The notes under the pieces were generated by a model. The model did not search any database. It saw only the letters and a program-made list of their open reading frames with translations, and was not told the DNA's origin. Source: Chamaecyparis obtusa (Eukaryota; Streptophyta; Pinopsida; Cupressales; Cupressaceae). Taken from it: a stretch of 64,000 bases of DNA. The DNA is taken from positions 1,396,001 to 1,460,000 of the forward strand of contig BSBK01001116.1 in the NCBI GenBank assembly GCA_027943335.1, written 5' to 3'. The position numbers and the translations under genes are program-made. Positions 11,201 to 22,789 of the stretch are shown piece after piece (within the stretch, counting starts at the first letter, position 1; the number at the start of each line of letters is the position of its first letter).

Positions 11201-12930
11201 AACCTGCAATAATTTACCTCCCATCGTTTTAACAGAGTTTTGGCATGTGAGCAGGTCAAGTACTATTTCACCACGAGTTCTGCTGTTTGTTTGACTGTGT
11301 CAGAGTCACATGAATGAATCGCGTATTATCGATATTTGACAGGCCCCTCGCCCAATGACTGACTGTCTTGAAATGTGTCTCATTTTTTTAGGTTTTCCAT
11401 TGTCGGGGAGGCAGAATAAGGTGATAGGCAGCTGTACATGGATCCTCTTTCTCGTAACTTCAAATAGACGTTTTGATAATTGTATCTCAAAAAATAAAAG
11501 ATTTAATTCCCGCATTTTAAATCCCCCGTTCAATAGCCACCTGCTACGCCCGTCGTTATGCAGAGTTTGAAAAAAAATTAAGTGTCCCCTTGGTAAGATA
11601 CGCGTTTGAGTTTGCTATTTAAACGTTTCCACCTGCTAGTCCTAGTAACGACATTTCTGGTTTTTAGTTTTTAAATATGTAAGTCAAGTAAAAATGATCT
11701 GTGGCTAAACAGCTAACTAAAATGTATGTTTGGATGTTTTATAAAGACATTGAATAAAAGGAATTTAATGTCCCCTTTGTAAGGAAAACATTTTAGTTTA
11801 CTTTTTAAACGTTTCCATAAAAATGTAGGTGGAATGATACAATATTTTAGTTTAGTTAAGACAATGTCTTAAATGAAATTATCAATAAAAATAAGTGGTT
11901 AAAATTGTTAAATAGCAAGAGTTAATATATCTAATAAAGTAGCGGTGATAAATGGCAGTGGCTACATAATCATATAAATATGAGGTGTATTTTTATATGG
12001 CTTTATAGTCGCATTCATGATAAATATTAGTCATTTGAAGTTTGTTTTAGTCATTGGGAAGGATTTGTCATACGAAATTAGTTTGCGATCTTATCATGTT
12101 CTTCATCTATTGATTGAGTTTCATTCATAATATGAGAGATGAACAATGCTGAGCAACAAATTGGTCACCATCTAGGTGGTTAGAACCACCTCTATCATAA
12201 GATTTTGCGATAACAAAAAGTAGTCGAGTTTGTTGAGGTAAGTTTTGTAAGCATTATAATCTCAAGATTTGTGTTAAGATAGTGGAGATCAATAGAACCA
12301 TGGATATTATGACCATGTCTACACCAACACCCTCAAGAAGGGGACTAACCCTTATAAGAGTGAAGGATCTATAAGACACTATCAACTAAACAAGGTGTAT
12401 TAAATGAGTGGTCAAAACATACGTATAGAAGAGAAACATTATTAGCTCACATTTGTATCTAATTGAGAACATTAGAACAAATCATGGATATTTGAAGGGC
12501 TTGTCCATAAAAAAGTATGATTTTATGTTGATGATGTTTTCTTGTCATGTTATTGCATTACAATTTGCATGACTTGTCTTGAAAGAGCGTTGTATCTACA
12601 ACATTTCCATTTCTAAGGTATAATTATGTCAATTCAATATTTTCATTATTGATTTAATCCATGTCCTTTTGAGGATAAAATCTTTTTTTCATCTACCATT
12701 GTTGTTGTGGAGGTGAGAATACTAACATGAGGTTTGAAGTAGGCAAGCGCCTATATTACACAACTATTTTTCTTGTTTTTCATGTGTTTAGGTACAAATC
12801 CAACAGTGTATGAGGTTACAAGATTGCAAGCAAAGAGTGTCAATCAATTCCTAATTTTGAATTGATGAAAACCTTTAGATTAAGGTGCCCCATATCCAAC
12901 ACCTTTTTATCACAAGTTTAGATTTTTTAT
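8218..12930. other. Intergenic, no gene recognised
   Basis: About 4.7 kb with no protein family or RNA gene that I recognise. 9,130-9,850 is extremely AT-rich. A (GCCCA)n microsatellite of about five units lies at 10640-10664. 10,380-11,600 is richer in GC and looks like low-copy DNA. 9,870-9,950 resembles 31,808-31,900 (GATCACAGAATGTGATC-type stem and CATTGATGC), so it is a dispersed repeat. Confidence 0.5.
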
Positions 12931-13300
12931 CCTCTATGTCATGATTAATAATGTCTTGTAGATGTTAAAATTATTCTATTCTTGTAATAATTAATAAATT
13001 TAGATATTTAGAAAAAAATATTATTTTTGAAAAATTTGATTAAAATAGTATAATAATACATTTTTGTCATTTTCATATCTATTTCTACTATGAATCAATT
13101 CAAATATTGTATATTTATTATCCTCTATGCCATGATCAATATTCTCTTGTAAATGTTAAGATTATTCTATTCTTGTGATAATCAATAAACTTAGATATTT
13201 AGAAAAAAATATAATTTTTTAAAATTTAATTAAAATGATATAATAATAATTTTTTTGTTATATCTATTTCTACTATGAATCAATTCAAATATTACACATT
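12931..13300. repeat. Tandem duplication, 191-bp period, two copies
   Basis: CCTCTATG(T/C)CATGAT starts at 12931 and again at 13122. Both copies run through TTATTCTATTCTTGT, AACTTAGATATTTAGAAAAAAAT and TATTTCTACTATGAATCAATTCAAATATT in the same order. Divergence is modest and spread evenly, so it is an old local duplication in non-coding AT-rich DNA. Confidence 0.85.
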
Positions 13301-14998
13301 TATGAACTAAAAATGCTAGAATTATAAACATTTTTAAAAGTTAAATATGTTTTTATTATTGTCACTTATTCATTGACCTCAAATTTTAAAATGAAGCTAA
13401 TTAGAGATGCACCCAATAAAAAATAATTTCTTCAGAATCACTCTCTATTGTAGACTATAGATTGTATCACTTGCTTTCCAAAATATTGTGAAATCAATTT
13501 CTTTATTAGTAACTCTCATGAAAAAGTTTTTCTAAAATATAAATGTTCTCCCCTATTCTTTATCTATTGTGCCCTCCTACTATTATGGCATTTGTAAAAT
13601 ATTTAAGACAAAACTTCTATGGCAAGAATAGGTGTTCTTTTGAAAAAACAAATTATTTTTGGTGAGTGCTTCATGTGAAGGCAAAGAAACACAAGGTACC
13701 TAGTAACATGCATCCAAATATTTAATATTTCTAATGGCTTTATATTGCAACTTTGTTTATTACGTGCTTACAAGTCAGCTTGCCCCCTCTCATGTTTGTT
13801 TGTGCTACATGTTTCCTATGCTTCCTTAGATCCTTTATTTTATAGTTTGTGAATGGTTTAAGGATCAACTTTAATTGCAATGGTGGGAATTTCTCCTTTC
13901 ATGTGGCTTTTCCATATTCTTCACACTATTGGTTGTCATTATAAAGATACGAATCCTACTATAATTATCATGGATTCCTCTTCACCTTTCTCTCACATAT
14001 TTTATTTATGTAAACTGAATTTTCATTGGTTCTTAGAGGAAGATTTTACATTGACTATTTAGTATATAATGTTTAGAAGAAACAATTTAAATATTTTAGA
14101 AATTTATTGAAGGATAGCGGTTCTATGAATTTTTTATTTGTTAATTTAAAATTAAATATTTGTCCAATGAATGAAGAATCTATGTATTTGTTTGTATTAT
14201 ATGAAGATATAATTTATAAAGAATAGAAAAGAAAATAGAAGGAAATGTGTGTAGTCATGTGTTATATTTTTCATTATATATTTATTGTATAGTTTTCAGC
14301 CTCTTATTTTTTAAAATTTATTTTCAATCTCTAAAGAATTATAGCTATATTACTATAGAAAAATATTTTAAATTAGATTCTTGTTCTATTTATAAAGTTG
14401 AATAATTATGAATGAATTCACTTATACTTCATATAAAATAAGCTAAATTTTTAAATGACCAAAGCTTAAAAACAAGAAATAATAAAATATGGAAAACTAG
14501 CAGTTAGTAGATGTTGTTTGTAAAATAAATCATTGTCACTTATACAATCAACTAGGAAACTTGTATAAAATAAAACATACTTGTCACTAACTATAACAAT
14601 TGAACATAGAAATAAGAACAAAATTAACCTTGAAATTTGAAAAAAAAATTGCAGTTGTCTAGCGTCTTTCACATCTTCGTCCTGAATTTGCAAAAATTGG
14701 TGTTTGATCTCATTCAGACGCAAAATTAGGTTCTTACTCAATTTTAGACATAAAAGTATTTCCCCTACACGTAGCTTATGGTGCAATACTTTTTAAAAAA
14801 CATATAGAATCATCTATATAACTAATATTCATTTTTTATTGTTAAATTAAAGTTATTTTTTAATAAAGAGTTTTATTTTTTATTTAGACATGGGAGAAGG
14901 CATTCTCATCATGTTTAAAGCATAAGTATATTTGAAGGATTTATTCAACATATTCAAAATCACTTCAACTTCAACATAAAGTCTCAAAATGTATAAAC
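13301..14998. other. Intergenic AT-rich DNA, nothing recognised
   Basis: Several short open stretches on both strands have no recognisable motif and the base composition of non-coding DNA. No repeat boundaries are visible until the Harbinger terminus at 15002. Confidence 0.5.
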
Positions 14999-15001
14999 TA
15001 G

Positions 15002-15026
15002 GGCTCCGTTTGTTTGCGGGAATTGG
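15002..15026 (+). repeat. Left terminal inverted repeat of Harbinger element
   Basis: Begins GGCTCCGTTTGTTTGCGGG and ends AATTGG. It pairs with 33371-33395 with four mismatches, and TAG precedes it at 14999-15001. G/C-rich ends followed by GTTTG are characteristic of plant PIF/Harbinger termini. Confidence 0.75.
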
Positions 15027-15397
15027 TGGCGGGGCTTCTCATTTTCGAGCAAATCCGTTGTTTGGAACGTTAACTTACAATTTAGGTTATCTCCCGCAAA
15101 ACTTGGTTTAGGTCCTAAAATGGGTAGCACTATCTTCCAAGTTAGGAGGTGGAATTCAATTTTATATTCGGGTTTTCAAAATTTGTGAATGCGATTTTAT
15201 AATCCGTCGCGTCCGCCATCTTTCGGGTTATATTTTTGGGGTTTTGTCTGTGTCCATTTTTCACACAATTTTTGGGTTTGTTTCGCATGCATCTCCGTTC
15301 TCGTGCCTCTCCGTTCTCATTTTCGCAGAGTCGACGAGGGTTTACAAGTGAACAATCTTTGCTCGCTTATGAATACAAGTATGAATCTTTTCACCGA

Positions 15398-15553
15398 GCT
15401 CTGTTTCAAATGTCTGCAACTCTTCGTTTCACTTTCTTGAATTGGGGTAGCTCTGTTTCAAATGTCTGCAACTCTTTGTTTTGCTTTCTTGAATTTGGGG
15501 TAGCTCTGTTTCAAATGTCTGCAACTCTTTGTTTCGCTTTCTTGAATTTGGGG
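15398..15553. repeat. Three tandem copies of a 52-53-bp unit
   Basis: GCTCTGTTTCAAATGTCTGC starts at 15398, 15450 and 15503, each followed by AACTCTT.GTTT and TTTCTTGAATT.GGG. It lies near the left end of the Harbinger element. The unit is one base off a multiple of three between copies, so it is not a coding repeat. Confidence 0.85.
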
Positions 15554-15651
15554 TTTTGTACACCTTGCTCAATTGCTAGTAAATATAAAGCATTCATTTT
15601 GGTAATTTATAATCATTGCATTAGCTGGCCATGGCGGCTTCTTCAAACAAT

Positions 15652-15705
15652 AAAATAAACCCTAGTATCCATACCAAAATGGGTATGGATACTAGGGTTT
15701 ATTTT
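15652..15705. repeat. Perfect hairpin, 24-bp stem and 6-nt loop
   Basis: Arms 15652-15675 and 15682-15705 are exact reverse complements separated by AAAATG. The stem contains CCCTAGTATCCATACC. It lies in the subterminal part of the Harbinger element, 250 bp upstream of a second perfect palindrome. Confidence 0.9.
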
Positions 15706-15755
15706 GTTTGTCAGTAACCGAATCTTGGAAGTCTGATCACTTATTGATGTAGTTA

Positions 15756-15962
15756 GCTAGGTTCAAGTCTCAGCCTCTTCCTGTATTAATGTAAAAGTTG
15801 CTTCTTTCGAGTATATCTAGCTGTGTTAAGCTTGGCATCTGCTCAAAATAGGTTATAAGCTAGGTTCAAGTCTCAACCTCTTCCTATATTAATGTTAAAA
15901 GTTGCTTCTTTCAAGTATATCTAGCTGTGTTAAGCTTGGCATCTGCTCAAAATAGGTTATAA
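15756..15962. repeat. Direct repeat, 103-bp period, two copies
   Basis: GCTAGGTTCAAGTCTCA starts at 15756 and 15859; both copies end CTGCTCAAAATAGGTTATAA. Only a few substitutions separate them. The second copy runs straight into the left arm of the 59-bp palindrome. Confidence 0.9.
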
Positions 15963-16009
15963 CTTGTGCAAACAGAATCTGATTCTGTTTGCACAAGTTA
16001 TAACCTATT
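15951..16009. repeat. Perfect 59-bp palindrome (29-bp arms, 1-nt centre)
   Basis: 15951-15979 and 15981-16009 are exact reverse complements around T15980. The left arm doubles as the end of the preceding direct repeat (AATAGGTTATAA). Perfection over 29 bp implies recent origin or continuing correction. Confidence 0.92.
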
Positions 16010-16859
16010 GAATAAGGATATTGCTTTCAGTTGTGCCTCTTTGCAGCATGAAACATCCCTGTCACGTGGGAGCACTTCATACGATTTCAAAGTCCTCAAT
16101 ACCTCTTCTTACAATTGGTCTTCCTCCTGCGCACATCTTCATTCCCATATTGGTTATTATTGTTGTATATATCTTCAAACATATAAGATAATTATAAAGA
16201 AATTGCTGCATTTGATCTATCGTATTCTCAATTGCCTCCCTTAATTCATTTTGTTGTGCATGATTAATATAATCACAAATAGATTATTGTTCTCTTATGC
16301 TTTATTCCATATTGTATTCATTTGGTAGTTGCTAAAAACCATATACTGAATCTGGAATATGGTATTAGTGAAAATCTAATACATAGACAAACTCTTCTTT
16401 TAACTATCCTTGTAAAACATGAGGTTCCAGTATGCCCTGTAAATGAACACAAAACTCTAAAGTCATTCTGTTGTGACCTTATATATCCAATGTGTCAAAC
16501 TGAATAACTCCAGTTCATGCAAATTAGATATATCTACACATCTTCTTCTGTAGATTCAACAATATAAAATATTGTACAACAACAAAATAAAACTGGATTC
16601 TGGAAACAAGATGCATTAACCAGTCACTGCAGCATAGAATAGTTAGAACATAGAATATGAATATCACCTCTAGAATGGAAAACAAGTAGATATGAAAGTC
16701 TTTTTTTTTTTTAATTTTTTTTTTTAAATGATTAACAATTTAGAATATAAGACCAAAAGTGGAAAATGGACAAATAAAATGGTGATCAAATGGATGCCCT
16801 GATTTTATGAAATCAGGGCTCCATCACCTAGTTTTAACAATATGCATGACATTGATCAT

Positions 16860-17800
16860 TATTTGTATAATATTCTTACCTAAGGAAAATCTAGTAAAGA
16901 AGGTCCTTCTAGTAGTAGTTGTTTTTGATAGTCAAGAGGTTGTCCTCGTTTATGGAAGCATAAAGGACATGTTGCAACTCAATATGATGATGCATCTAAT
17001 GAGGACATACCTAATACACTTCATGAAGGTGTCAATCTAAATTTGTTTTTTTCTTCTCCCAAACCTCTAAGCTCTTCTGAGATGCTTGGTTGAGTTACTC
17101 TTGCACCAACAAATGTATAGTTAATCATACAAAGTTGTTTGATACTATTTCTACTAATCTGAGTAGTTATCTAATCTAGATAGTAGATGATAAGGAGTAT
17201 GTCAATAAAATTATTGGTACTATCACCATTCCTCAAAGAAGAAGAAGAAGATGTTCTCTTACTATGGTTCTATATGTACCAAGTTTTATAACAAATCTCT
17301 TGTCAGTTAGTGAATTGTTGAATCACAAGCTTAAGTTAGAATTTGAGATCAAGTATGTTGTCAAATCCCATCTTACTTTCTAAGATGGTAAGGTCATTTC
17401 TTAATATTTTTTGAAGGATTGACTATTTTTACTTCAACATTTCATCCTTCTCTACAATTACTATTTTTTCCTCTATGGCTGAGTACACTACACTCTGACA
17501 TCATCAATATGGCTATCTCTTTACCAACTCCCTCCATTAGTTTAGTTCCAAGGCAATGGTAAGAGGTCTTCCCCATCTTTTGCATTACTTTCCCATATGT
17601 TTTGAATGTCTTGCAAGAAATTAACATCTCTATCCATTTGATTTGAGTTCATTCCATGCCAAGAAGCATCTTGAAATTGTGCATAATGACCTATGGAGTC
17701 CCCGTTATGCTTAAATTTCACAGTTGTAATTAATTCCAATTATTTTTGGATGTATTCTCTCATAAGAAATAGGTAGATTTTATCATGAGGAAGGTGGATT
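16860..17800 (+). pseudogene. Degraded Copia polyprotein relic (protease to integrase)
   Basis: Fragments in shifting plus-strand frames match Ty1/Copia. LYVPSFITNLLSVSEL (about 17270-17320) is the segment that follows the protease. FHAKKHLEIVHNDLWSP (about 17655-17705) is the start of the integrase core, whose family motif is L-x-H-x-D-L-x-x-P. Many stops and frameshifts are present and no LTRs are visible. It must be much older than the intact-ended Copia at 19413. It lies wholly inside the Harbinger element. Confidence 0.65.
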
Positions 17801-18050
17801 TTGGACTAGTCATAGCATTAAAGAACCACCATAACCTTCTATACACTTATTAATTATCAGAATACCAACCGTTGCAACAAGGTTCTACTTCCTAAATGTG
17901 TTAGTCAATGCCACTGCCATATTAGGTGGCTATAAGAGATGACTATGTGTAAACCTTTTCTTTCAATGTTCTTTATTTTTGGATAAATGTTTTGGTATGA
18001 CTCTACTATCTAGAGCATAGAATAGGTCGTGGGCACAATATTACTTTAAG

Positions 18051-18620
18051 TTCAGTAGTTGCAATCATAGTTTCTTGAAATAGAGCTATGAACAAATAAT
18101 ATAAGAATGGGGAAATGTTGCTACCAATTCCGGTCGAATTAACAATATCTAACTTTAGCAGAATACATCAAAGCACCTGGAAGAGTGATAATAACTCCTT
18201 TCATCTGCAAATCTCTAATTTTGATTTTCACACATCAAATAGTAAATATCAAAATAAATAAACTATAAACTTTGAATATAAACTATGACTGCAACTACCG
18301 AGTACAAACTATTGGCAGCACTTTGGGGCTACACACAAACACCTAGAGCTACACAGATCTATTACAATATGCTCATTGAGAGCTACATAGATCTATTCTA
18401 AGTTCAGTAGTTGCAGTCATAGTTTATATTCTAAGTTAATAGTTTCTTGAAACAGAGCTATGAACAAATAATATAAGAATAGGGAAATGTCACCGCCAAT
18501 TCCGGTCCAATTAACAATATCTGACTCTTAGCAGAATACATCAGAGCACCTGGAAGAGTGATAATAACTCCTTTCATTTGCAAATCTCTACTTTTGATTT
18601 TCACACATCAAATAGTAAAT
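18051..18620. repeat. Duplicated subterminal repeat of the Harbinger element
   Basis: TTCAGTAGTTGCA.TCATAG begins copies at 18051 and 18403. Both run through CAATTCCGGTC.AATTAACAATATCT and GCACCTGGAAGAGTGATAATA to CACACATCAAATAGTAAAT. A reverse-complement copy of the same unit occurs at about 29060-29155, so these are long inverted repeats on the two arms of the transposon. Confidence 0.85.
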
Positions 18621-19412
18621 TGCCTTCACTCAGTTGAAAAATAAAATTTGTAGTTGTCCCATTCAAAATTTGTTCATATGTGGAAATTAATAAGTCAAAC
18701 TATGTGGAAATTAATAAGTCAAAGTTCAAAGATTATATGTTTCATAATTCCTTAGTAGAATACTTTCAATTTCATAAAAAGAGTTGCACCTATATCTCAC
18801 TCTTCTATGACCACAATCACTTTGAATGTTATCAACTAGTTAGCTACCACAGTCACCTATAGGGATTCATGTAAAGGCCATTGAAGGTTAATCTAAGATA
18901 TTGTCTACATCCCATTTAGTTGAAGTAAGGGAAGAAAAGACCGTCATTAGGACTAACCAAAGAACATTGATTATAAAATGTCCTAAAATCACTTTTATTT
19001 GTAGAATACTTTCATGAAAAGAGTTAGAAAAATAGAACATGAACAACATGCTACCAATATCTCCTCATTGAAATTGTTGTGTTTGTCCACATTTCAGGCC
19101 ATTAATGGATCCTATTAAGAATATTGATGTTCTAGGACGGGTAGTTATGGAGACCACATATTCTCATCTTCTCACAGCTCTTATTGCTTGTGTTGTTGTA
19201 GCCACAGTAGTGGTGGCCCAAGAAGGCAATGCACAAATGGGTAAACAAAAAAGAAAAGGAAATTATTTTTATAGAATGGTTATTCATTCCAATGATGTGG
19301 ATTGTCATGATCAAATTCGCATGAGTAGGGGAGCCTTCTTTCATCTAGCTACTATCCTAAGGCTGAAAGGAACCTTGATAGATACGATACACTTGACGTT
19401 AGAAGAACAACT

Positions 19413-20580
19413 TGTTAGAAAGTAAAGATCCCCAAGATAACTGAGAGGGGGGGTGAATCAGTTATCTGATAATTTATCCATTCAACAGCTTTAAACAATA
19501 TAATCAATGTACTGATTAACCATAGAAAGATAACCATACACAATTGCACAATAACACAAGATATGTTAACTAGGGAACCTCTTGAAAAGAGTAAACCCCG
19601 GTGGGAATGATGCCCACAAAATGATGCACTAATATGAAAGTTCCTTGTTAGAGGATGGACCCTGTTAGGAGTCTTATGAAATACATTCAGTACATATGAA
19701 TCCCTGTTAGGAGATTTTGAATCCCTGTTAAAAGATTCTAAACTGGTTAAGAGTTTATGGAAGACAGAAGGACCCACTGCCCAAACAGCTTCAAGGCAAG
19801 ATCTCTGAACCCACTGTCCAAAAGATCTTAGAATTATTCAACAGAATAATATGAAATATATTACCTCCTTCACACTGTGCCAAAACTGCATTCTCTGCTA
19901 CACAAGATCACAATTCCAGATCTCTGTACTCACAAGTCTTCCTTCATCACTGAATTAGCTCTTTTCTTCACTTCGTGCATATATTCGCATCACAATCTTC
20001 ATAGTACACATTACAATAAGAAAAAAATTCCTTCTTATATACCAAACTCAAATAATTACAAATGAGTCGGTCCTCAATTACAATATAATAAATTCTACAC
20101 GCTACACACAGAATTCACATAAAACTGTCGGCTTCCAGTTACTGTAACTTTCTCCAAACATGTCCTCAAAATTTGCATTGTGAACCACATCATCATTAAT
20201 GAGTCTCCAACATCCCTTTAACTACACAAAATCAGATTCCATCCCAGCGAAGAGATATCCTCCGATTTCCAAACATCGCTACACAGAAACACTGTCTAAA
20301 CACTGCTTTCACCAAAATGCTCATAACTCTTACAAATGAATGAATTTATTTTTGCGCTATTAACCATAGGTTAATAACACACCAAAGAACATACCATCAA
20401 CTGCGCAAAAGCCAATCTGCAATACAACATGTGCGCAAAACAAAACTGTGCCTACTTTCCTGCTAATATCTAGAATATCACTGTGTTGACATCAATGACA
20501 ATCCAAGTCATGAATGCAACAACAACTACTACAGAATGACTGCCAAAACACTTTTCATTCATTCCTAACAATCTCCCCCA
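19413..20580 (-). repeat. Copia-1 3' LTR
   Basis: 1,168 bp, TGTTAG...CTAACA. It is preceded on the minus strand by the polypurine tract at about 20581-20592. It differs from the 5' LTR in scattered substitutions and in the length of a G-run near its left end. Confidence 0.92.
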
Positions 20581-20921
20581 TTGGCATTGATGGCAACATA
20601 GATGAAAAAAATCCAATGTTCCAAAAATCCAATACTACAACATCACTGCAAAATATCAAATCAAATCTTGCTTCGTTTTCCTATTCAACTCTCTCATACA
20701 ATCTACAATGTTTTTCATGTATATCTCTCCCCCATTGACATCAATGACAGAAATTCTATCACTAAGTCAACAACTTAATGTCAAAAGACACTTTTCAAAA
20801 AAATACAATAACAAGAGTCCTCATGACTTAGCTCATAAACTCCCCCATAGAGGAAGTTCCAACATCCAATCCAGCAGAAAGATATGGCTCATATACCATT
20901 GGATGGATGCAATCATCTACA

Positions 20922-22757
20922 TCAATTCTCAAAAATAGGTTGGGGCATAACCCCGAGCATACCTCTCAGATACACAAATGTATCCTTAGGTAAAGGCTTT
21001 GTAAATATATCTGCTATCTGCTCCTTTGTACTTATGTACTTCAATCTTACTTCTTTTTCTGCAACTTTCTCTCTTACAACATGATACTTGATCTCAATAT
21101 GTTTAGTCTTAGAATGTAAAACAGGATTTTTTGACATACTCACTGTACTAGTGTTGTCACAATGTATAACAACAGGCTCATCAAACTTTATTCCAATATC
21201 TTTCAACATCTGCTTCATCTAAATAATCTGATTACAATTATTTGCTGCTGCAACATATTCTGCTTCTGCTGTGCTTTGTGAAGCACAATTCTGCTTCTTA
21301 CTTAGCCAAGAGACCAATTTGCCTCCAAGAAAAAAGGCTCCACCACTGGTTCTTTTCTTGTCATCAACGCTGCCTCCCCAATCTACATCAGTATAGGCAT
21401 ATAAGGTAAAATCATCAGAATTCTCATACCATAATCCATAATCCATTGTTCCTTTCAGATATCTCAGTATCCTCTTTACTACTGCATAATGTGATTCTTT
21501 AGGTTCTACTTGAAATCTTGCTACAATCCCCACTGAATGTGCTATATCAGGTCTTGTATGTGTCAAGTACTGCAATCCTCCAATCATAGATCTATACTTT
21601 TTCTACTCAACTGCTGGTGTCTCATCTTTGCTAGATAACTTATGTCCGATTACCATAGGTGTTCCAATAGGTTTAGAATCTTCCATTCCAAATATTTTCA
21701 ATAATTCATTTAAATACTTAGTCTGACTTACAAATATACCTTCCTTGCTTTGTGTTATCTGTAATCCCAAAAAATATTTCATTTCTCCAATCATGCTCAT
21801 CTCAAATTCAGTCTTCATTTCATCTACAAATTTGTCACTGGCTTCATCTTCTCCTCCAAAGATAATATCATCAACAAATATAACTATAACCAACAAACCA
21901 TTCTCAATTTCTTTTGTGTATAAGTTACTATCTGTTGTTCCTTTTATAAATCCTAATTTCAATAAATACTTATCCAATCTTGCATACCAGGTTCTAGGTG
22001 CTTGTTTTAATCCATATAAATCTTTCTTTAACTTACATACCATATCTCCTTCTTGTGTCAAAGGAAAACCTTCAGGCTGCTCAATGTAGACTTCTTCCAA
22101 TTCACCATTCAAAAATGCTGACTTCACATCCATCTAATACACTCTGAATTTCTTGTAAGTTGCATATGCTAGAAACATTCTCACTGCTTCAAGTCTGGCC
22201 ACAGGTGCAAAAGTTTCTTCATAGTCAATTCCTTCTTGTTGTGAATATCCTTTACATACCAATCTTGCTTTGTTTCTTATCACTTCTCCTTGTTCATTCA
22301 TCTTGTTTCTGAATACCCACTTTGTTCCAATCACATTCTTGTCTTCAGGTCTAGGGACCAATTCCCATGTCTTATTTTTTTCAATCTGCTCTAGTTCTTC
22401 TTTCATAGCATTGATCCAATGTTCATCTTCACAAGCTTCATTAGTAGTCTTAGGTTCAATTTGAGAAATCAAACATAAATGTACCTTATTTCGAGTCAAA
22501 ACTCCTCTATCTAAACTTCCAATAACTTGCTCAATAGGGTGATGTCTTGAAGTATACCTGTTAGGTGTCATAGTTACTGATCTTGTTCCGATTGTAGATT
22601 CTTCTCTACTTTCTTCTTTGTTTTCTTCTCTGTTCTCTTCTCTGTCTTCTTCAGTATGACTTTCATTCAGTAAATCACTGTTAGTTTCAAAAAATAATTC
22701 TACATTTTCAATGTTAGGCTGAGGTTGTGCTTCTCCATCAGATTCATAATCAAACAT
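20922..22757 (-). pseudogene. Copia-1 reverse transcriptase and RNase H
   Basis: C-terminal half of the Pol polyprotein, which copies RNA into DNA and removes the RNA strand. It reads, in one frame, [50 protein letters not shown] and FVDDIIFGG (the catalytic DD box, Phe replacing the usual Tyr). The connection YRSMIGGLQYLTHTRPDIA and the RNase H core YTDVDWGGS and STAEAEYVA follow, ending with HIEIKYHVVREKV. In-frame TAG codons interrupt it at 22134-22136, 21603-21605 and 21219-21221, each explainable by one C-to-T or G-to-A change from Gln or Trp. The final stop is at 20922-20924. Confidence 0.92.
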
Positions 22758-22789
22758 TCTTTCTTGAATTTTAAACTTTTCATCAACTT

